A stretch of 54,347 nt of DNA from positions 1-54,347 of the IMG/VR virus record IMGVR_UViG_3300032342_001249; one strand, written 5' to 3'. Position 1 is the first letter of the stretch. Every line of letters starts with the position of its first letter. A model generated the notes under the pieces. That model saw only the letters and a program-made list of their open reading frames with translations, did not search any database and had not been told where the DNA came from. The position numbers were made by a program, and so were the translations under genes. Origin of the DNA: a virus. Shown here one piece after another: positions 35,597 through 43,908 of this stretch.

Positions 35597-35824
35597 ATGA
35601 TGGCGTACTGGAATATTTTTGTTCGAGATTGTAATGGTGTTGTTTGGGGACACCGTATTTATTTTGATCGACATCAGTTTTGGGGAATTGAAAATTTATA
35701 TCGAGTGTTTCCACCAAATCAATGGACTGTGTTTTTACATAAACTTTTCACTGATAATACAGGTAGTGTGACAATTACACGTGCAGATGGAGAGACAAAC
35801 GTTATTAACTGGATTAAAGAGTAA
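35597..35824 (+). CDS. Hypothetical 75-aa protein
   Basis: Starts ATGATGGCG 4 bases after tRNA-Arg(CCU); AGGGTG in the tRNA acceptor end is the only ribosome-site-like sequence. Beta-rich and aromatic (YWNIFVRDCNGVVWGHRIYF). Unknown function. Confidence 0.6.
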   Translation: MMAYWNIFVRDCNGVVWGHRIYFDRHQFWGIENLYRVFPPNQWTVFLHKLFTDNTGSVTITRADGETNVINWIKE

Positions 35825-35838
35825 TGCAAATTTATAAA

Positions 35839-35920
35839 GCTGGGTTCGCATAGCGGCGATTGCACCTGCTTTGTAAGCAGGTATCCCACATCGGGGGTTC
35901 GAGTCCCTCACCCAGCACCA
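35839..35920 (+). tRNA. tRNA-Thr(UGU)
   Basis: Acceptor GCTGGGT/ACCCAGC, anticodon stem CCTGC/GCAGG, loop TTTGTAA, T loop TTCGAGT, CCA encoded. The last clear tRNA in the window. Confidence 0.93.
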
Positions 35921-36026
35921 AAATTTATGACACAACCAAGTTGACGTTTCACCCTTAATCATAGATACTCATTAATGAACGGCTGGTCTATCGCTGGTCT
36001 TTTGTTTTGAAAGGGAGCAGATAACA

Positions 36027-36770
36027 ATGTTTTTAAGTCGGTTTCGAGGCAATTACTGGTCGTGCAGTGAATTTGCAGACTGGGTCCGTCGTAAGTTTGG
36101 TGGCATTGAGAAGCCACTTGCTGCCACAATGGAAGAGTGGGATCAATATAAAGTTGACGCTCAAGCAAAGAGCAAGGTTGTGTATTGGTTGACCGGTGAT
36201 GGATTGACAATACTGCAAAACATTGTTTATTTTCCTTACGATGTTCTTGACGCAGTTCGTTATTACTTTGTCACTCGTTTTATTACAAAGCCACACATGG
36301 TTCCAACACGATTGGAGCCAGGTGTGTATCACGAGACTGACACACGCTTGTTTCACGGAGCGTTTGAGCTTCTTGTTGACTTCATTGAAATTGAAAAGGC
36401 ATGGATGGCAGTCGTGTTTGATAGCAAGGGAGAAGAATGGGAAAAGTATGGATATCCACGGTGGTATCGTTATCGTTTGTTGAGATGGACACGTAAGTTT
36501 CGTAGTCCAGAAGCAGGACTGGCACATCTTGAGTGGGAGATGTCTCTTGACAACGATGGTCCAGAAGGATGTCCGTCACAGGCAGCAGCGGCTCGTGAAC
36601 AGCTCGCAATATACAAGTGGTGGAAGACAGAACGGCCAGCTAGAGTTGAACCATACGATGTAAAGGGTTTGACGTACGAACAGCGTCACGAAATGGAAGA
36701 AAAGTATTTTCAAGAAGACGACGAGATGTTTATTCGTTTGATCAAGGTTAGAAGGAGTTTGTGGACATAA
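36027..36770 (+). CDS. Conserved phage protein, 247 aa, unknown function
   Basis: Trp/Tyr-rich alpha-helical protein beginning MFLSRFRGNYWSCSEFADWV, with LDAVRYYFVTRFITKPHMVP, GVYHETDTRLFHGAFELLVD and EIEKAWMAVV. I recall this set of motifs as a common phage family without assigned function. ATG after AAAGGGAG. Confidence 0.72.
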   Translation: MFLSRFRGNYWSCSEFADWVRRKFGGIEKPLAATMEEWDQYKVDAQAKSKVVYWLTGDGLTILQNIVYFPYDVLDAVRYYFVTRFITKPHMVPTRLEPGVYHETDTRLFHGAFELLVDFIEIEKAWMAVVFDSKGEEWEKYGYPRWYRYRLLRWTRKFRSPEAGLAHLEWEMSLDNDGPEGCPSQAAAAREQLAIYKWWKTERPARVEPYDVKGLTYEQRHEMEEKYFQEDDEMFIRLIKVRRSLWT

Positions 36771-37116
36771 AGAGGAGATAGATTGAGCTATCGCTGCCTT
36801 GAAAACAAGGTAGAGGAAGTTCAGGGATGCCTAGAACAGGATTCAACGCAATGTGGGAGGGACTGTGGTCCCATTCGCACCATAACGTTGGCCGCATTAA
36901 GCTAAACAGAATCCTATGACGCTGTTCGCCGAGGATTCGGGTTAGTGCAGTCTTCTATAAACGGAGACCAAACAGTTTAAAACTGTTTGAGACGAATGAT
37001 AGCATAAAACAGAACCCTGGCTACGGATCTATCTACTTTTTGTTGTTTTGTTTAGAACACCTCTTATTAGCCGTTCACAAATAAAGCATAAATACCCTTC
37101 TACACGAGGGTATTTC
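36771..37116 (+). other. 346-bp non-coding, structured region
   Basis: No ORF. AGGATTC (about 36837) can pair with GAATCCT (about 36911), enclosing GGGAC/GTCCC; AAACAGTTT/AAACTGTTT form a palindromic hairpin at about 36969-36988. The first part (TGCCTTGAAAACAAGG) looks like a remnant of a Ser-type anticodon arm. The region ends in the promoter at 37087. Confidence 0.4.
37087..37094 (+). promoter_or_regulatory. Late-promoter-like CATAAATA
   Basis: CATAAATA 22 bases before the nucleotidyltransferase ATG at 37117. Confidence 0.65.
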
Positions 37117-38190
37117 ATGCGTTTCCTACAAGAACTAGAAGGTAATCGAGCAATTGCCAAGTCAGTTGAGAAAACTTACTTCAATGTAACCTTTCACGAA
37201 TCGTTTGGGGCGTTTCTGGAAGCCTTGCGATGTGAAAAACTCATACTTGAAGATACACAGCGAGTGGTTGTAGAACGTGGACATCTATGGGCTGATTGTC
37301 GTCGACAAGAAGGTATTATGGTTATTACAGAAGATAATCCGCTACTTACAAAAGCCACAAAGCGAATGATTGTCGGCGCTACTCGATCTACATTGGAATT
37401 ATTTGAACACGTTTTATCCCGGTATGCAACGTATTGTATTACAGAAGATATTGAACCTGACCAAATCAAAGTTAATGCTCAATATCACGAAAAACTCAAT
37501 CCATTATTTTGGGATGAATATGAAGATGGTCCACGGCTGAAAGATGATATCCGCAAGAAAATGCTTGATATTTCTGATGCATTCTGCAAATATTTGAAAA
37601 TGCCAGAAATGCATATTAGTGATATTATCTTGACAGGCAGCAACGCAAATTTTAATTGGACGGATGAGAGTGATGTTGATCTTCACGTCATTGTCGATAT
37701 GAACCAAGTTGTGAATGTGTATGGTCAGATTGTTCCAGAATATTTGGAAACAAAGCGCCGATTGTGGAATGATCAACATGAAATTACACTACACGATAAG
37801 AATGTGGAAATATATGTTCAAGATGAACAAGAACCACACACATCATCTGGAATTTATTCACTCAAGCAAAATGCGTGGGTAACAGAACCAAAATACGAAA
37901 AGCCAGAATATGACACAATTGCTGTTCGTACAAAGATAGCGAAATTTGTAAGCCACATAGATGATCTAATAGACTCAGAACAATGCGATCCAAGATGTGC
38001 AGAAGATATGATAAACAAACTTAAACGATACCGCAAAGCAGGTCTTCAGAAGAGCGGCGAATTCTCAGTTGAGAATTTGGTGTTCAAGTATCTTCGTAAC
38101 AATGGTTATCTAGAAAAGATCTCCGAGTGTAAACGACAAGGAATTGATTCGAAATTATCCATTGAAGATGAAGAATGGTGGAAAAAGTAA
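37117..38190 (+). CDS. Pol-beta-like nucleotidyltransferase with LxE-type leader
   Basis: A 357-aa protein. Leader MRFLQELE before Gly-Asn (L-x-E with cleavage predicted after residue 8). In the middle, ILTGSNANFNWTDESDVDLH carries the nucleotidyltransferase signature G-S...D-x-D, with a third acidic residue probable in EIYVQDEQE. The fold transfers a nucleotide to protein, RNA or small molecules. Similar phage proteins occur in T4-like cyanophages, as far as I recall. ATG at 37117 after GAGGGT; a longer frame from 37048 crosses the promoter. Confidence 0.78.
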   Translation: MRFLQELEGNRAIAKSVEKTYFNVTFHESFGAFLEALRCEKLILEDTQRVVVERGHLWADCRRQEGIMVITEDNPLLTKATKRMIVGATRSTLELFEHVLSRYATYCITEDIEPDQIKVNAQYHEKLNPLFWDEYEDGPRLKDDIRKKMLDISDAFCKYLKMPEMHISDIILTGSNANFNWTDESDVDLHVIVDMNQVVNVYGQIVPEYLETKRRLWNDQHEITLHDKNVEIYVQDEQEPHTSSGIYSLKQNAWVTEPKYEKPEYDTIAVRTKIAKFVSHIDDLIDSEQCDPRCAEDMINKLKRYRKAGLQKSGEFSVENLVFKYLRNNGYLEKISECKRQGIDSKLSIEDEEWWKK

Positions 38191-38210
38191 CTTACCCTAA
38201 GGAGAATAAC

Positions 38211-38312
38211 ATGGATCTAGTTACATTGGTAATTGGGGTTGTAGTAGGCGCAGTCTTCTCTCCATTTTGGATGAAAGTTTGGAATATGGTCAAAGGCTGG
38301 TTCACGAAGTAA
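38211..38312 (+). CDS. 33-aa membrane peptide
   Basis: MDLVTLVIGVVVGAVFSPFW then a Lys/Trp-containing tail. ATG 6 bases after AAGGAG. One membrane helix; function unknown. Confidence 0.6.
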   Translation: MDLVTLVIGVVVGAVFSPFWMKVWNMVKGWFTK

Positions 38313-38338
38313 GGTTGTAAAGTTGAGAGGTGTGTATC

Positions 38339-38686
38339 ATGTCGTCGTTGCTTCGATTAATTTTTTGGGGTGCGCTCTGGCTAACCGCTTGGGTGTTTAC
38401 TACATTACTTCGAAGAGTTACAAAGAAGCCACGATTGGACAATTGTCTTACTTGGTCTCTTCGCCGATGGGATGAAGAAGGTGGCTACCTCGTTATCAGA
38501 TGGGGCCGGAGCGCCCGGTACAGCTGGATGAGGTGGCCACATTTTTTGTGGCTACCAGAAGACCAAAATGAGCAGCTTCGTCATTTTTTGCCCCGTGATG
38601 AAAAACATGATGAAGTGTTACTTCCTGCTCCATGGTTTGAAGGATATATTCAAAAGGGTGATCCTAAAGATATTTCAGAAAATTAA
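38339..38686 (+). CDS. Membrane-anchored hypothetical protein
   Basis: A 115-aa protein with an N-terminal membrane helix (LLRLIFWGALWLTAWVFTTL) and an aromatic soluble part (GGYLVIRWGRSARYSWMRWP). ATG 38339 follows GAGAGG; an in-frame GTG lies 9 bases earlier. Conserved-looking but unassigned. Confidence 0.65.
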   Translation: MSSLLRLIFWGALWLTAWVFTTLLRRVTKKPRLDNCLTWSLRRWDEEGGYLVIRWGRSARYSWMRWPHFLWLPEDQNEQLRHFLPRDEKHDEVLLPAPWFEGYIQKGDPKDISEN

Positions 38687-38694
38687 GAAGGCAT

Positions 38695-38702
38695 AATAAA
38701 TA
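38695..38702 (+). promoter_or_regulatory. Late-promoter-like AATAAATA upstream of nadV
   Basis: AATAAATA located at the 5' border of the three-hairpin leader of nadV. Confidence 0.5.
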
Positions 38703-38804
38703 CTGTTGTCAAACGAGTGGATTACTCGTACAGTGAAATGTAATAAGGTCAGTTAGGAACCTCAGCTCCTAACAAGAAGTGCTCAAGTGGATAGACTGCT
38801 TGAG
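38702..38804 (+). promoter_or_regulatory. Three-hairpin 5' leader of nadV, candidate cis-regulatory RNA
   Basis: Hairpin 1: ACTGT/ACAGT outer and ACGAGT/ACTCGT inner stems (38702-38735). Hairpin 2: GTTAGGA/TCCTAAC (38752-38773). Hairpin 3: CTCAAG/CTTGAG (38782-38804). The ribosome site AAAGGAG and ATG 38828 follow. Confidence 0.5.
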
Positions 38805-38827
38805 GGTTAAAGCAAAGGAGCTTTGCT

Positions 38828-40213
38828 ATGAAATCGAATCTCATTCTCAATGGTATTCTCAATACCGACAGTTACAAACTTTCCCACTGGAAACAATACA
38901 AGCCGAATACAGCGACCGTTGTTTCATATATCGAATCCCGCGGTGGTTCATTCGACTATACCCAATTTTTTGGACTTCAGATTTACCTGAAAGAATATTT
39001 GTCTCAACGAATTACGCTGGAGATGATTGATCAGGCTGAAAAGATTGCACTTGCTCACGGTGAACCGTTCAATCGCGAGGGTTGGGAATACATCGTAACT
39101 ATTCACGAAGGTCGTCTACCACTTCGTGTCAAAGCAGTTCGTGAAGGTACGAATCTTCCAACCAAAAATGTTCTTGTGACAATTGAAAATACTGATCCGA
39201 AATGTTTTTGGTTGCCATCGTATGTCGAAACTGGTGCCCTACGAGCAGTATGGTATGGTACGACTGTGTCAACAATCAGCAAAAATATTAAGAAAGTTAT
39301 TGCTGAATACTTGGAAGAAACGGGTGATCCTTCTCTGATCAATTTCAAACTCCACGATTTTGGTGCACGTGGTGTTTCTTCAAAAGAAAGTGCTGGTATC
39401 GGTGGGGCAGCACACTTGGTTAATTTCATGGGTACGGATACAATTGAAGGTCTCCTGTATGCCATGGAATACTACAATACTTCTGAAGTTCCTGGTTACG
39501 GCATTCCAGCTGCCGAACACAGTACAATTACAGCATATGGTCGTGATGGTGAAGTTGACGCCTTTCGCAACATGCTTCAACAATTCGGCAAGAAAGGTGC
39601 ATTGTTTGCCGTTGTATCTGACAGCTATGACATCTACAACGCTGTTACTAATCTGTGGGGTGGAGAACTCAAACAGGAAGTAATTGACAGTGGTGCAACA
39701 TTGGTTGTTCGTCCTGACAGTGGACACCCGGCCTCGGTTGTACTCGAATGTGTGCATCGTCTTGATACAGCATTTGGTTCTGTGGTCAATGCCAAGGGTT
39801 ATCGAGTTCTCAATACTGTTCGTGTCATTCAAGGCGATGGCATCAACGAAGTGAGCATTCGTGAAATTCTGTTCACGTTGAAGATGCATGGGTATTCAGC
39901 TGACAACGTTGCGTTCGGTATGGGAGGCGCTCTCCTTCAACATATGAATCGTGACACATTGCAATTTGCTCAAAAAGCTTGTGCAATGTTGATCGACGGA
40001 AATTGGGTTGATATCTACAAGGATCCTGTTACCGATCCAGCCAAGAAGAGTAAACGTGGTCGGCTCGGATTGTACAAGAATGAGCAAGGTGAATATTACA
40101 CAGATCGTGAAGATCTGACAAAAGAAAGCCAACTTGTAACAGTTTTCGAAAATGGTACTATAACGAAGGAGTGGACGTTCGCTGAAGTACGTGAACAGGC
40201 CAACGCATCATGA
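38828..40213 (+). CDS. nadV: Nicotinamide phosphoribosyltransferase NadV (NAMPT)
   Basis: A 461-aa protein of full NAMPT length. Landmarks: DSYKLSHWKQYKP at the N-terminus, KLHDFGARGVSSKESAGIGG, PAAEHSTITAYG with the catalytic-loop His, VVSDSYDIYNAV, LVVRPDSGHP and RVIQGDGINE (phosphate and ribose binding). Makes NMN from nicotinamide and PRPP. First gene of a tightly coupled operon: its stop overlaps the PnuC ATG by 4 bases. Works with NadR and NadM-Nudix to restore NAD+. The leader has three hairpins. Confidence 0.96.
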   Translation: MKSNLILNGILNTDSYKLSHWKQYKPNTATVVSYIESRGGSFDYTQFFGLQIYLKEYLSQRITLEMIDQAEKIALAHGEPFNREGWEYIVTIHEGRLPLRVKAVREGTNLPTKNVLVTIENTDPKCFWLPSYVETGALRAVWYGTTVSTISKNIKKVIAEYLEETGDPSLINFKLHDFGARGVSSKESAGIGGAAHLVNFMGTDTIEGLLYAMEYYNTSEVPGYGIPAAEHSTITAYGRDGEVDAFRNMLQQFGKKGALFAVVSDSYDIYNAVTNLWGGELKQEVIDSGATLVVRPDSGHPASVVLECVHRLDTAFGSVVNAKGYRVLNTVRVIQGDGINEVSIREILFTLKMHGYSADNVAFGMGGALLQHMNRDTLQFAQKACAMLIDGNWVDIYKDPVTDPAKKSKRGRLGLYKNEQGEYYTDREDLTKESQLVTVFENGTITKEWTFAEVREQANAS

Positions 40214-40896
40214 AAAAGTTAGCTTATGGTATTTTCGCAGTCATTTCTCTGATGCTTTTTGCTGGGGCATATTACGAGATACTACCCACCACGATCCCTG
40301 AAGTCTTGGGGTTTGTAACAGGGGTCGTGTGTGTATGGCTCGTTGTTAAAGAGAATATGTGGAACTGGCCAATTGGAATTGCGAATAGTGCATTCTTCCT
40401 GTACACATTTTGGATAGCAAATTTGTTCGCTGACTCCATGCTACAAGTTGTTTACATTGTTCTAGGTTTTCTAGGATGGTACTGGTGGAAATTTGGGGGC
40501 GATAGTCGAAAGGAACTTACAGTTGGACGTGTGAGTTATCTCGAGATGATTTTGTTGGCAATAGCTGCTGGAATTGGTACTGTCTTCATGACACAATATC
40601 TCGAGAGTATCAAAGACGCTGCCCCATTCCTAGATGCTGTCACAACGATTTCTAGCCTCGTTGCACAATACCTTTTGTCGAGAAAGTATCTTGAGAACTG
40701 GTATGTTTGGATCGTTACTGACGTGGTGTACATCTACTTATACATCATCAAAGGACTTTACCTCACAAGTGTAACCTATATTGTGTTCTTGATTCTTTGT
40801 TTTATTGGATTAGTTGCTTGGAGGAAAACATGGAACAAACAACTGGACTCGTCATCGGCAAGTTCTATCCATTCCACCATGGCCACAAATTCCTAA
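40210..40896 (+). CDS. pnuC: Nicotinamide riboside transporter PnuC
   Basis: A 228-aa membrane protein with about seven spans. The PnuC core is visible as ENMWNWPIGIANSAFFLYTF, DSMLQVVYIVLGFLGWYWW and LENWYVWIVTDVVYIYLYII, the last resembling the NWxxWxxxDxxxxxxY substrate motif. Takes up nicotinamide riboside through the inner membrane, driven by phosphorylation by NadR. Overlaps nadV (ATGA) and contains the start of nadR (40830), so the three are co-translated. Confidence 0.95.
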   Translation: MKKLAYGIFAVISLMLFAGAYYEILPTTIPEVLGFVTGVVCVWLVVKENMWNWPIGIANSAFFLYTFWIANLFADSMLQVVYIVLGFLGWYWWKFGGDSRKELTVGRVSYLEMILLAIAAGIGTVFMTQYLESIKDAAPFLDAVTTISSLVAQYLLSRKYLENWYVWIVTDVVYIYLYIIKGLYLTSVTYIVFLILCFIGLVAWRKTWNKQLDSSSASSIHSTMATNS

Positions 40897-41801
40897 TTGA
40901 GTTTGCAAGTGGGTATGTTGATCAGGTGACGGTAATTGTTTGTTACAAACAGGCAGACATAATTCCCGCATTTCATCGAGTAGAGTGGATCAAAGAGGCG
41001 CACCCCTCTGCGATTGTTCTTAGTGTATTATGTGATCATTTAGCAGACGACGACTCAGGAGCTTGGGCGGACACTGTTCGTAATATGATTGGTGTTCCTG
41101 ATTTTGTGTTTACCTCTGAAGATTATGGCGATCCGTTTTGCGCTTTTTTAGGTTCAACACACATTCTTGTTGATAAACAAAGATTGCATGTACCAATTTC
41201 TGCAACACTCATTCGTTCAAACCCGCAAGCCCATTTTGAAAGACTTGATCCGTGCGTTCGAGCGTACTTTGCAAAACGAATTGCTTTTGTTGGGGCAGAA
41301 TCGACAGGAACTACAACACTTGCTAAAGCAGTTGCAGCAAAGTACCACACACCGTGGGTTCCTGAGTATGGCCGCTTATATGCCGAAGGGTTAGTAACAA
41401 AGGGATTGAGTTGGTTTGATGATGATTTTGTGCACATTGCTCAGACCCAAAATGCCATCGAAGATCACATGGCTCGACAGTCAAATGGATATTTGATCGT
41501 TGACACAACGTCGTTTGCTACGTCAGTGTTTCAATTGAAATATCTGGGACATGTCACACAAAAAGTTCTTGATGTTTCAAAAGATCGAAAATATGATATG
41601 TACTTTGTTACCTATCCAGATATTCCTTTTGAACAAGATGGTACGCGCGACTCTGTTGATGATAGAATGACTATGCATCAAATGTTTATTGATGCATTAG
41701 AACGAACTGGACAACGTCACATTGTCGTCAAAGGAACTCTTCAGCAGAGACTTGATGTAGTTAGTGCGTATGTTGACAAAGGGTACTATTCGAACGTATA
41801 G
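40830..41801 (+). CDS. nadR: NadR-type NMN adenylyltransferase / ribosylnicotinamide kinase
   Basis: A 323-aa two-domain protein. Residues 1-150: adenylyltransferase with GLVIGKFYPFHHGHKF (HxGH) and ISATLIRSNP (ISxTxxR). Residues 160-323: kinase with P-loop FVGAESTGTTTLAK and VDTTSFATSV. The helix-turn-helix repressor domain of enterobacterial NadR is absent. Converts nicotinamide riboside to NMN and then NAD+. ATG 40830 after TTGGAGGA lies within the 3' end of pnuC. A second adenylyltransferase gene is at 3905. Confidence 0.94.
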   Translation: MEQTTGLVIGKFYPFHHGHKFLIEFASGYVDQVTVIVCYKQADIIPAFHRVEWIKEAHPSAIVLSVLCDHLADDDSGAWADTVRNMIGVPDFVFTSEDYGDPFCAFLGSTHILVDKQRLHVPISATLIRSNPQAHFERLDPCVRAYFAKRIAFVGAESTGTTTLAKAVAAKYHTPWVPEYGRLYAEGLVTKGLSWFDDDFVHIAQTQNAIEDHMARQSNGYLIVDTTSFATSVFQLKYLGHVTQKVLDVSKDRKYDMYFVTYPDIPFEQDGTRDSVDDRMTMHQMFIDALERTGQRHIVVKGTLQQRLDVVSAYVDKGYYSNV

Positions 41802-41825
41802 TGTTTACTCTTTAGGAGTTTCAAA

Positions 41826-42041
41826 ATGTTACGATGGTTTTTGCAGAGTATGGTTTGGCTTGGTGATGTTGCTGTCATCGGAATTGCTTCGTGGTTGATT
41901 TGGTTGTATCCTACTCAACCGTTGATTTGGATCATCGTTGCTTTGTCTTTTCAAGCATGGTATAAAACGGGCGGATTTGACGGATGGAATCCGCATAAAA
42001 TTAAACAATTTATTTCTAATGCGAAGAAGGTGGGGTTATGA
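41826..42041 (+). CDS. Small two-span membrane protein
   Basis: A 71-aa protein with two hydrophobic segments (WLGDVAVIGIASWLIWLY and LIWIIVALSFQAWY) and a basic C-tail. ATG after AGGAG. ATGA overlap with the next gene; both may serve the NAD block, but this is only position. Confidence 0.65.
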   Translation: MLRWFLQSMVWLGDVAVIGIASWLIWLYPTQPLIWIIVALSFQAWYKTGGFDGWNPHKIKQFISNAKKVGL

Positions 42042-42331
42042 AAATACTCGAACAGGGTCCAGGTTGGAGCATGGAGATGATTTGTACCGGTAATGGCAAT
42101 GGAGGCGCCGGGTGCGCATCAAAGTTATTGGTTGAGGAATGTGATCTGTTCATAACAGGACATGGTTACATGGATGGCTCATTTGATCATTTTGTTACAT
42201 TTCGGTGTTGCAATTGTGGTACCGAAACGGATGTAAATGTTCCACATCGCATACGGAACGTATTGATGAAGGCACATCGCGAAAGAAATGGTGTAGCGTG
42301 GTCTCACTTAAAAAGTTTCCCGGCCAATTAA
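42038..42331 (+). CDS. Small zinc-binding phage protein
   Basis: A 97-aa protein with MICTGNGNGGAGCASKL and FRCCNCGTETDV: Cys-x7-Cys and CxxC arranged as a zinc knuckle. I recall similar small proteins in many phages; function unknown. Coupled to 41826 by ATGA, and NadK begins 1 base after its stop. Confidence 0.7.
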   Translation: MKILEQGPGWSMEMICTGNGNGGAGCASKLLVEECDLFITGHGYMDGSFDHFVTFRCCNCGTETDVNVPHRIRNVLMKAHRERNGVAWSHLKSFPAN

Positions 42332-42332
42332 T

Positions 42333-43175
42333 ATGTTTACTTCCGTATTTGCAGTACTCCATCCAACGAAGAAACCTGCACGTGTTCAAATGATGCTTGA
42401 AGCAATTCAAGCGGCGTGTCAACGTGCTCATGTTAATTTTGTTACTGAAGAAGCAGCTATCTTCAATACGACGTTAATTGTTGCAATTGGCGGCGATGGA
42501 ACAATGTTGCAAGCAATGCGAACTGCTGTTTTGCATGATGCAACTGCTGTTGGCATCAATCTTGGACGAGTTGGTTTTTTGACTGATATTAACTCCAGTC
42601 AATTTCCATCACAAGTCAATTTTGAAGACTTTTTCACAAATTTGTTGACAGGATCTAATGTGAATCAATTTGTTGAACAGCGAACAATGTTGTGGATCAT
42701 TCGTGGTGCAAAACCAAATCTTGCTGGAAATGAAGTTTCAATTTCTCGTACTGGTTCGGACAGTATGATTGAATATAGCATTTATGTTAATCGTTCTGCA
42801 GTTGGCACTCACCGCGCTAATAGTATTTTAATTTCAACAGCAACAGGCTCAACCGCGTACGCTCTATCTGCAGGTGGTGCTCTTATGCTTCCGGCGCTCG
42901 ATGCTTTTCAAATTGTCCCAGTTGCTCCTCTAACCTTAACGTCTCGCCCAATTGTTGTTCCTGGTGACAGTTTGATCACAATTGAAGCGTGGGCAAGTGG
43001 TATTTCCGTACGTGCAGATGGTAATGTTATTGAAGAAACAAACCAAACCTTTACACGAGAAAATCCCTTTAGCATCACGCTACAAGCGTTTGAACGTCGT
43101 TGTAAAGTGTTACATTTAGATGGTTGGAATTTCTTTGATATTCTTTCTGAGAAGTTAGGTTGGATCAAAGAATGA
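42333..43175 (+). CDS. nadK: NAD kinase
   Basis: A 280-aa protein with all family motifs: IVAIGGDGTML (GGDG), INLGRVGFLTD, NEVSI (the NE/D motif), ISTATGSTAYALSAGG (the Gly-rich TGSTAY loop) and PLTLTSRPIVVPG. Transfers phosphate from ATP to NAD+ to give NADP+. Finding it in a phage beside nadV-pnuC-nadR is unusual and suggests that the phage controls both NAD and NADP pools. Its stop overlaps the next ATG (ATGA). Confidence 0.95.
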   Translation: MFTSVFAVLHPTKKPARVQMMLEAIQAACQRAHVNFVTEEAAIFNTTLIVAIGGDGTMLQAMRTAVLHDATAVGINLGRVGFLTDINSSQFPSQVNFEDFFTNLLTGSNVNQFVEQRTMLWIIRGAKPNLAGNEVSISRTGSDSMIEYSIYVNRSAVGTHRANSILISTATGSTAYALSAGGALMLPALDAFQIVPVAPLTLTSRPIVVPGDSLITIEAWASGISVRADGNVIEETNQTFTRENPFSITLQAFERRCKVLHLDGWNFFDILSEKLGWIKE

Positions 43176-43870
43176 AATACCTTCTCCAACAAGAGGTTAG
43201 TTTAAAAGTTATGAAGCTAAACGAAATTAAAATTGACGTCGATGACGAAAAATCACTCGATATTGAACCTCTCAAGCATGTCAAGCCAACATACAATCAA
43301 TACCGCAAGCAATTGAACACCATGGCTGCTTGTAACATGATTAAGCAGCTTGGCGAGCCTGGAGTGTTTGGAGTTGCATATGCGTCTCCAAACGATCCAA
43401 GATTGGCTGTAAAAACGTATAAGATGAATGCTAAATATCCCGACTATCAATGGGATGCTTATACGCAGTATTTGATGCAAGTCATGAATCGAAAGCACAA
43501 TCCTTACTTTCCAAAAATCTATGATGTGCAAATTTTTGCCTGCACATCAGGTCGTGGACAACCAAAGATGTATGGTGTTGTTCATATGGAAAAATTACAT
43601 CCTCTTGGTAAAGACTATAGGAAGTTTTATCCATTTAATGATCCAGAATATGATTTATCTGATCCTGATCAATTTAACGATCCAGATCGAATGTTTTTCT
43701 TGCTTAAAATTCTTCGTGGAAAAGATCCAGCATTATACGATACGATTAACCTGATTCATCGTCTTGCAGATAATCATAGTTTCACACTCGACACACATGA
43801 AGCAAATGTTATGTGGCGTGGCACAGGATCAGATCGCCATTTAGTTTTCACAGATCCTCTCGCTTGGTAG
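43172..43870 (+). CDS. Protein-kinase-fold protein with leader-like N-terminus
   Basis: A 232-aa protein. LGEPGVFGVAYASPNDPRLA then VKTYK resembles a kinase G-loop and VAIK Lys; LDTHEANVMWRG resembles the D-x-x-x-x-N catalytic loop, and VFTDPLAW the D-x-x metal loop (TDP instead of DFG). This places it in the protein-kinase/aminoglycoside-phosphotransferase fold; activity untested. The N-terminus has MKYLLQQE and, at 43211, MKLNEIKI, both leader-like. The ATG at 43172 is coupled to nadK. Confidence 0.65.
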   Translation: MKYLLQQEVSLKVMKLNEIKIDVDDEKSLDIEPLKHVKPTYNQYRKQLNTMAACNMIKQLGEPGVFGVAYASPNDPRLAVKTYKMNAKYPDYQWDAYTQYLMQVMNRKHNPYFPKIYDVQIFACTSGRGQPKMYGVVHMEKLHPLGKDYRKFYPFNDPEYDLSDPDQFNDPDRMFFLLKILRGKDPALYDTINLIHRLADNHSFTLDTHEANVMWRGTGSDRHLVFTDPLAW

Positions 43871-43884
43871 TTGTCTCTTCCCTG

Positions 43885-43892
43885 TATAAATG
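43885..43892 (+). promoter_or_regulatory. Late-promoter-like TATAAATG
   Basis: TATAAATG 16 bases before the NADAR gene ATG at 43909. Confidence 0.45.
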
Positions 43893-43908
43893 AGATACTG
43901 TCTATTCT

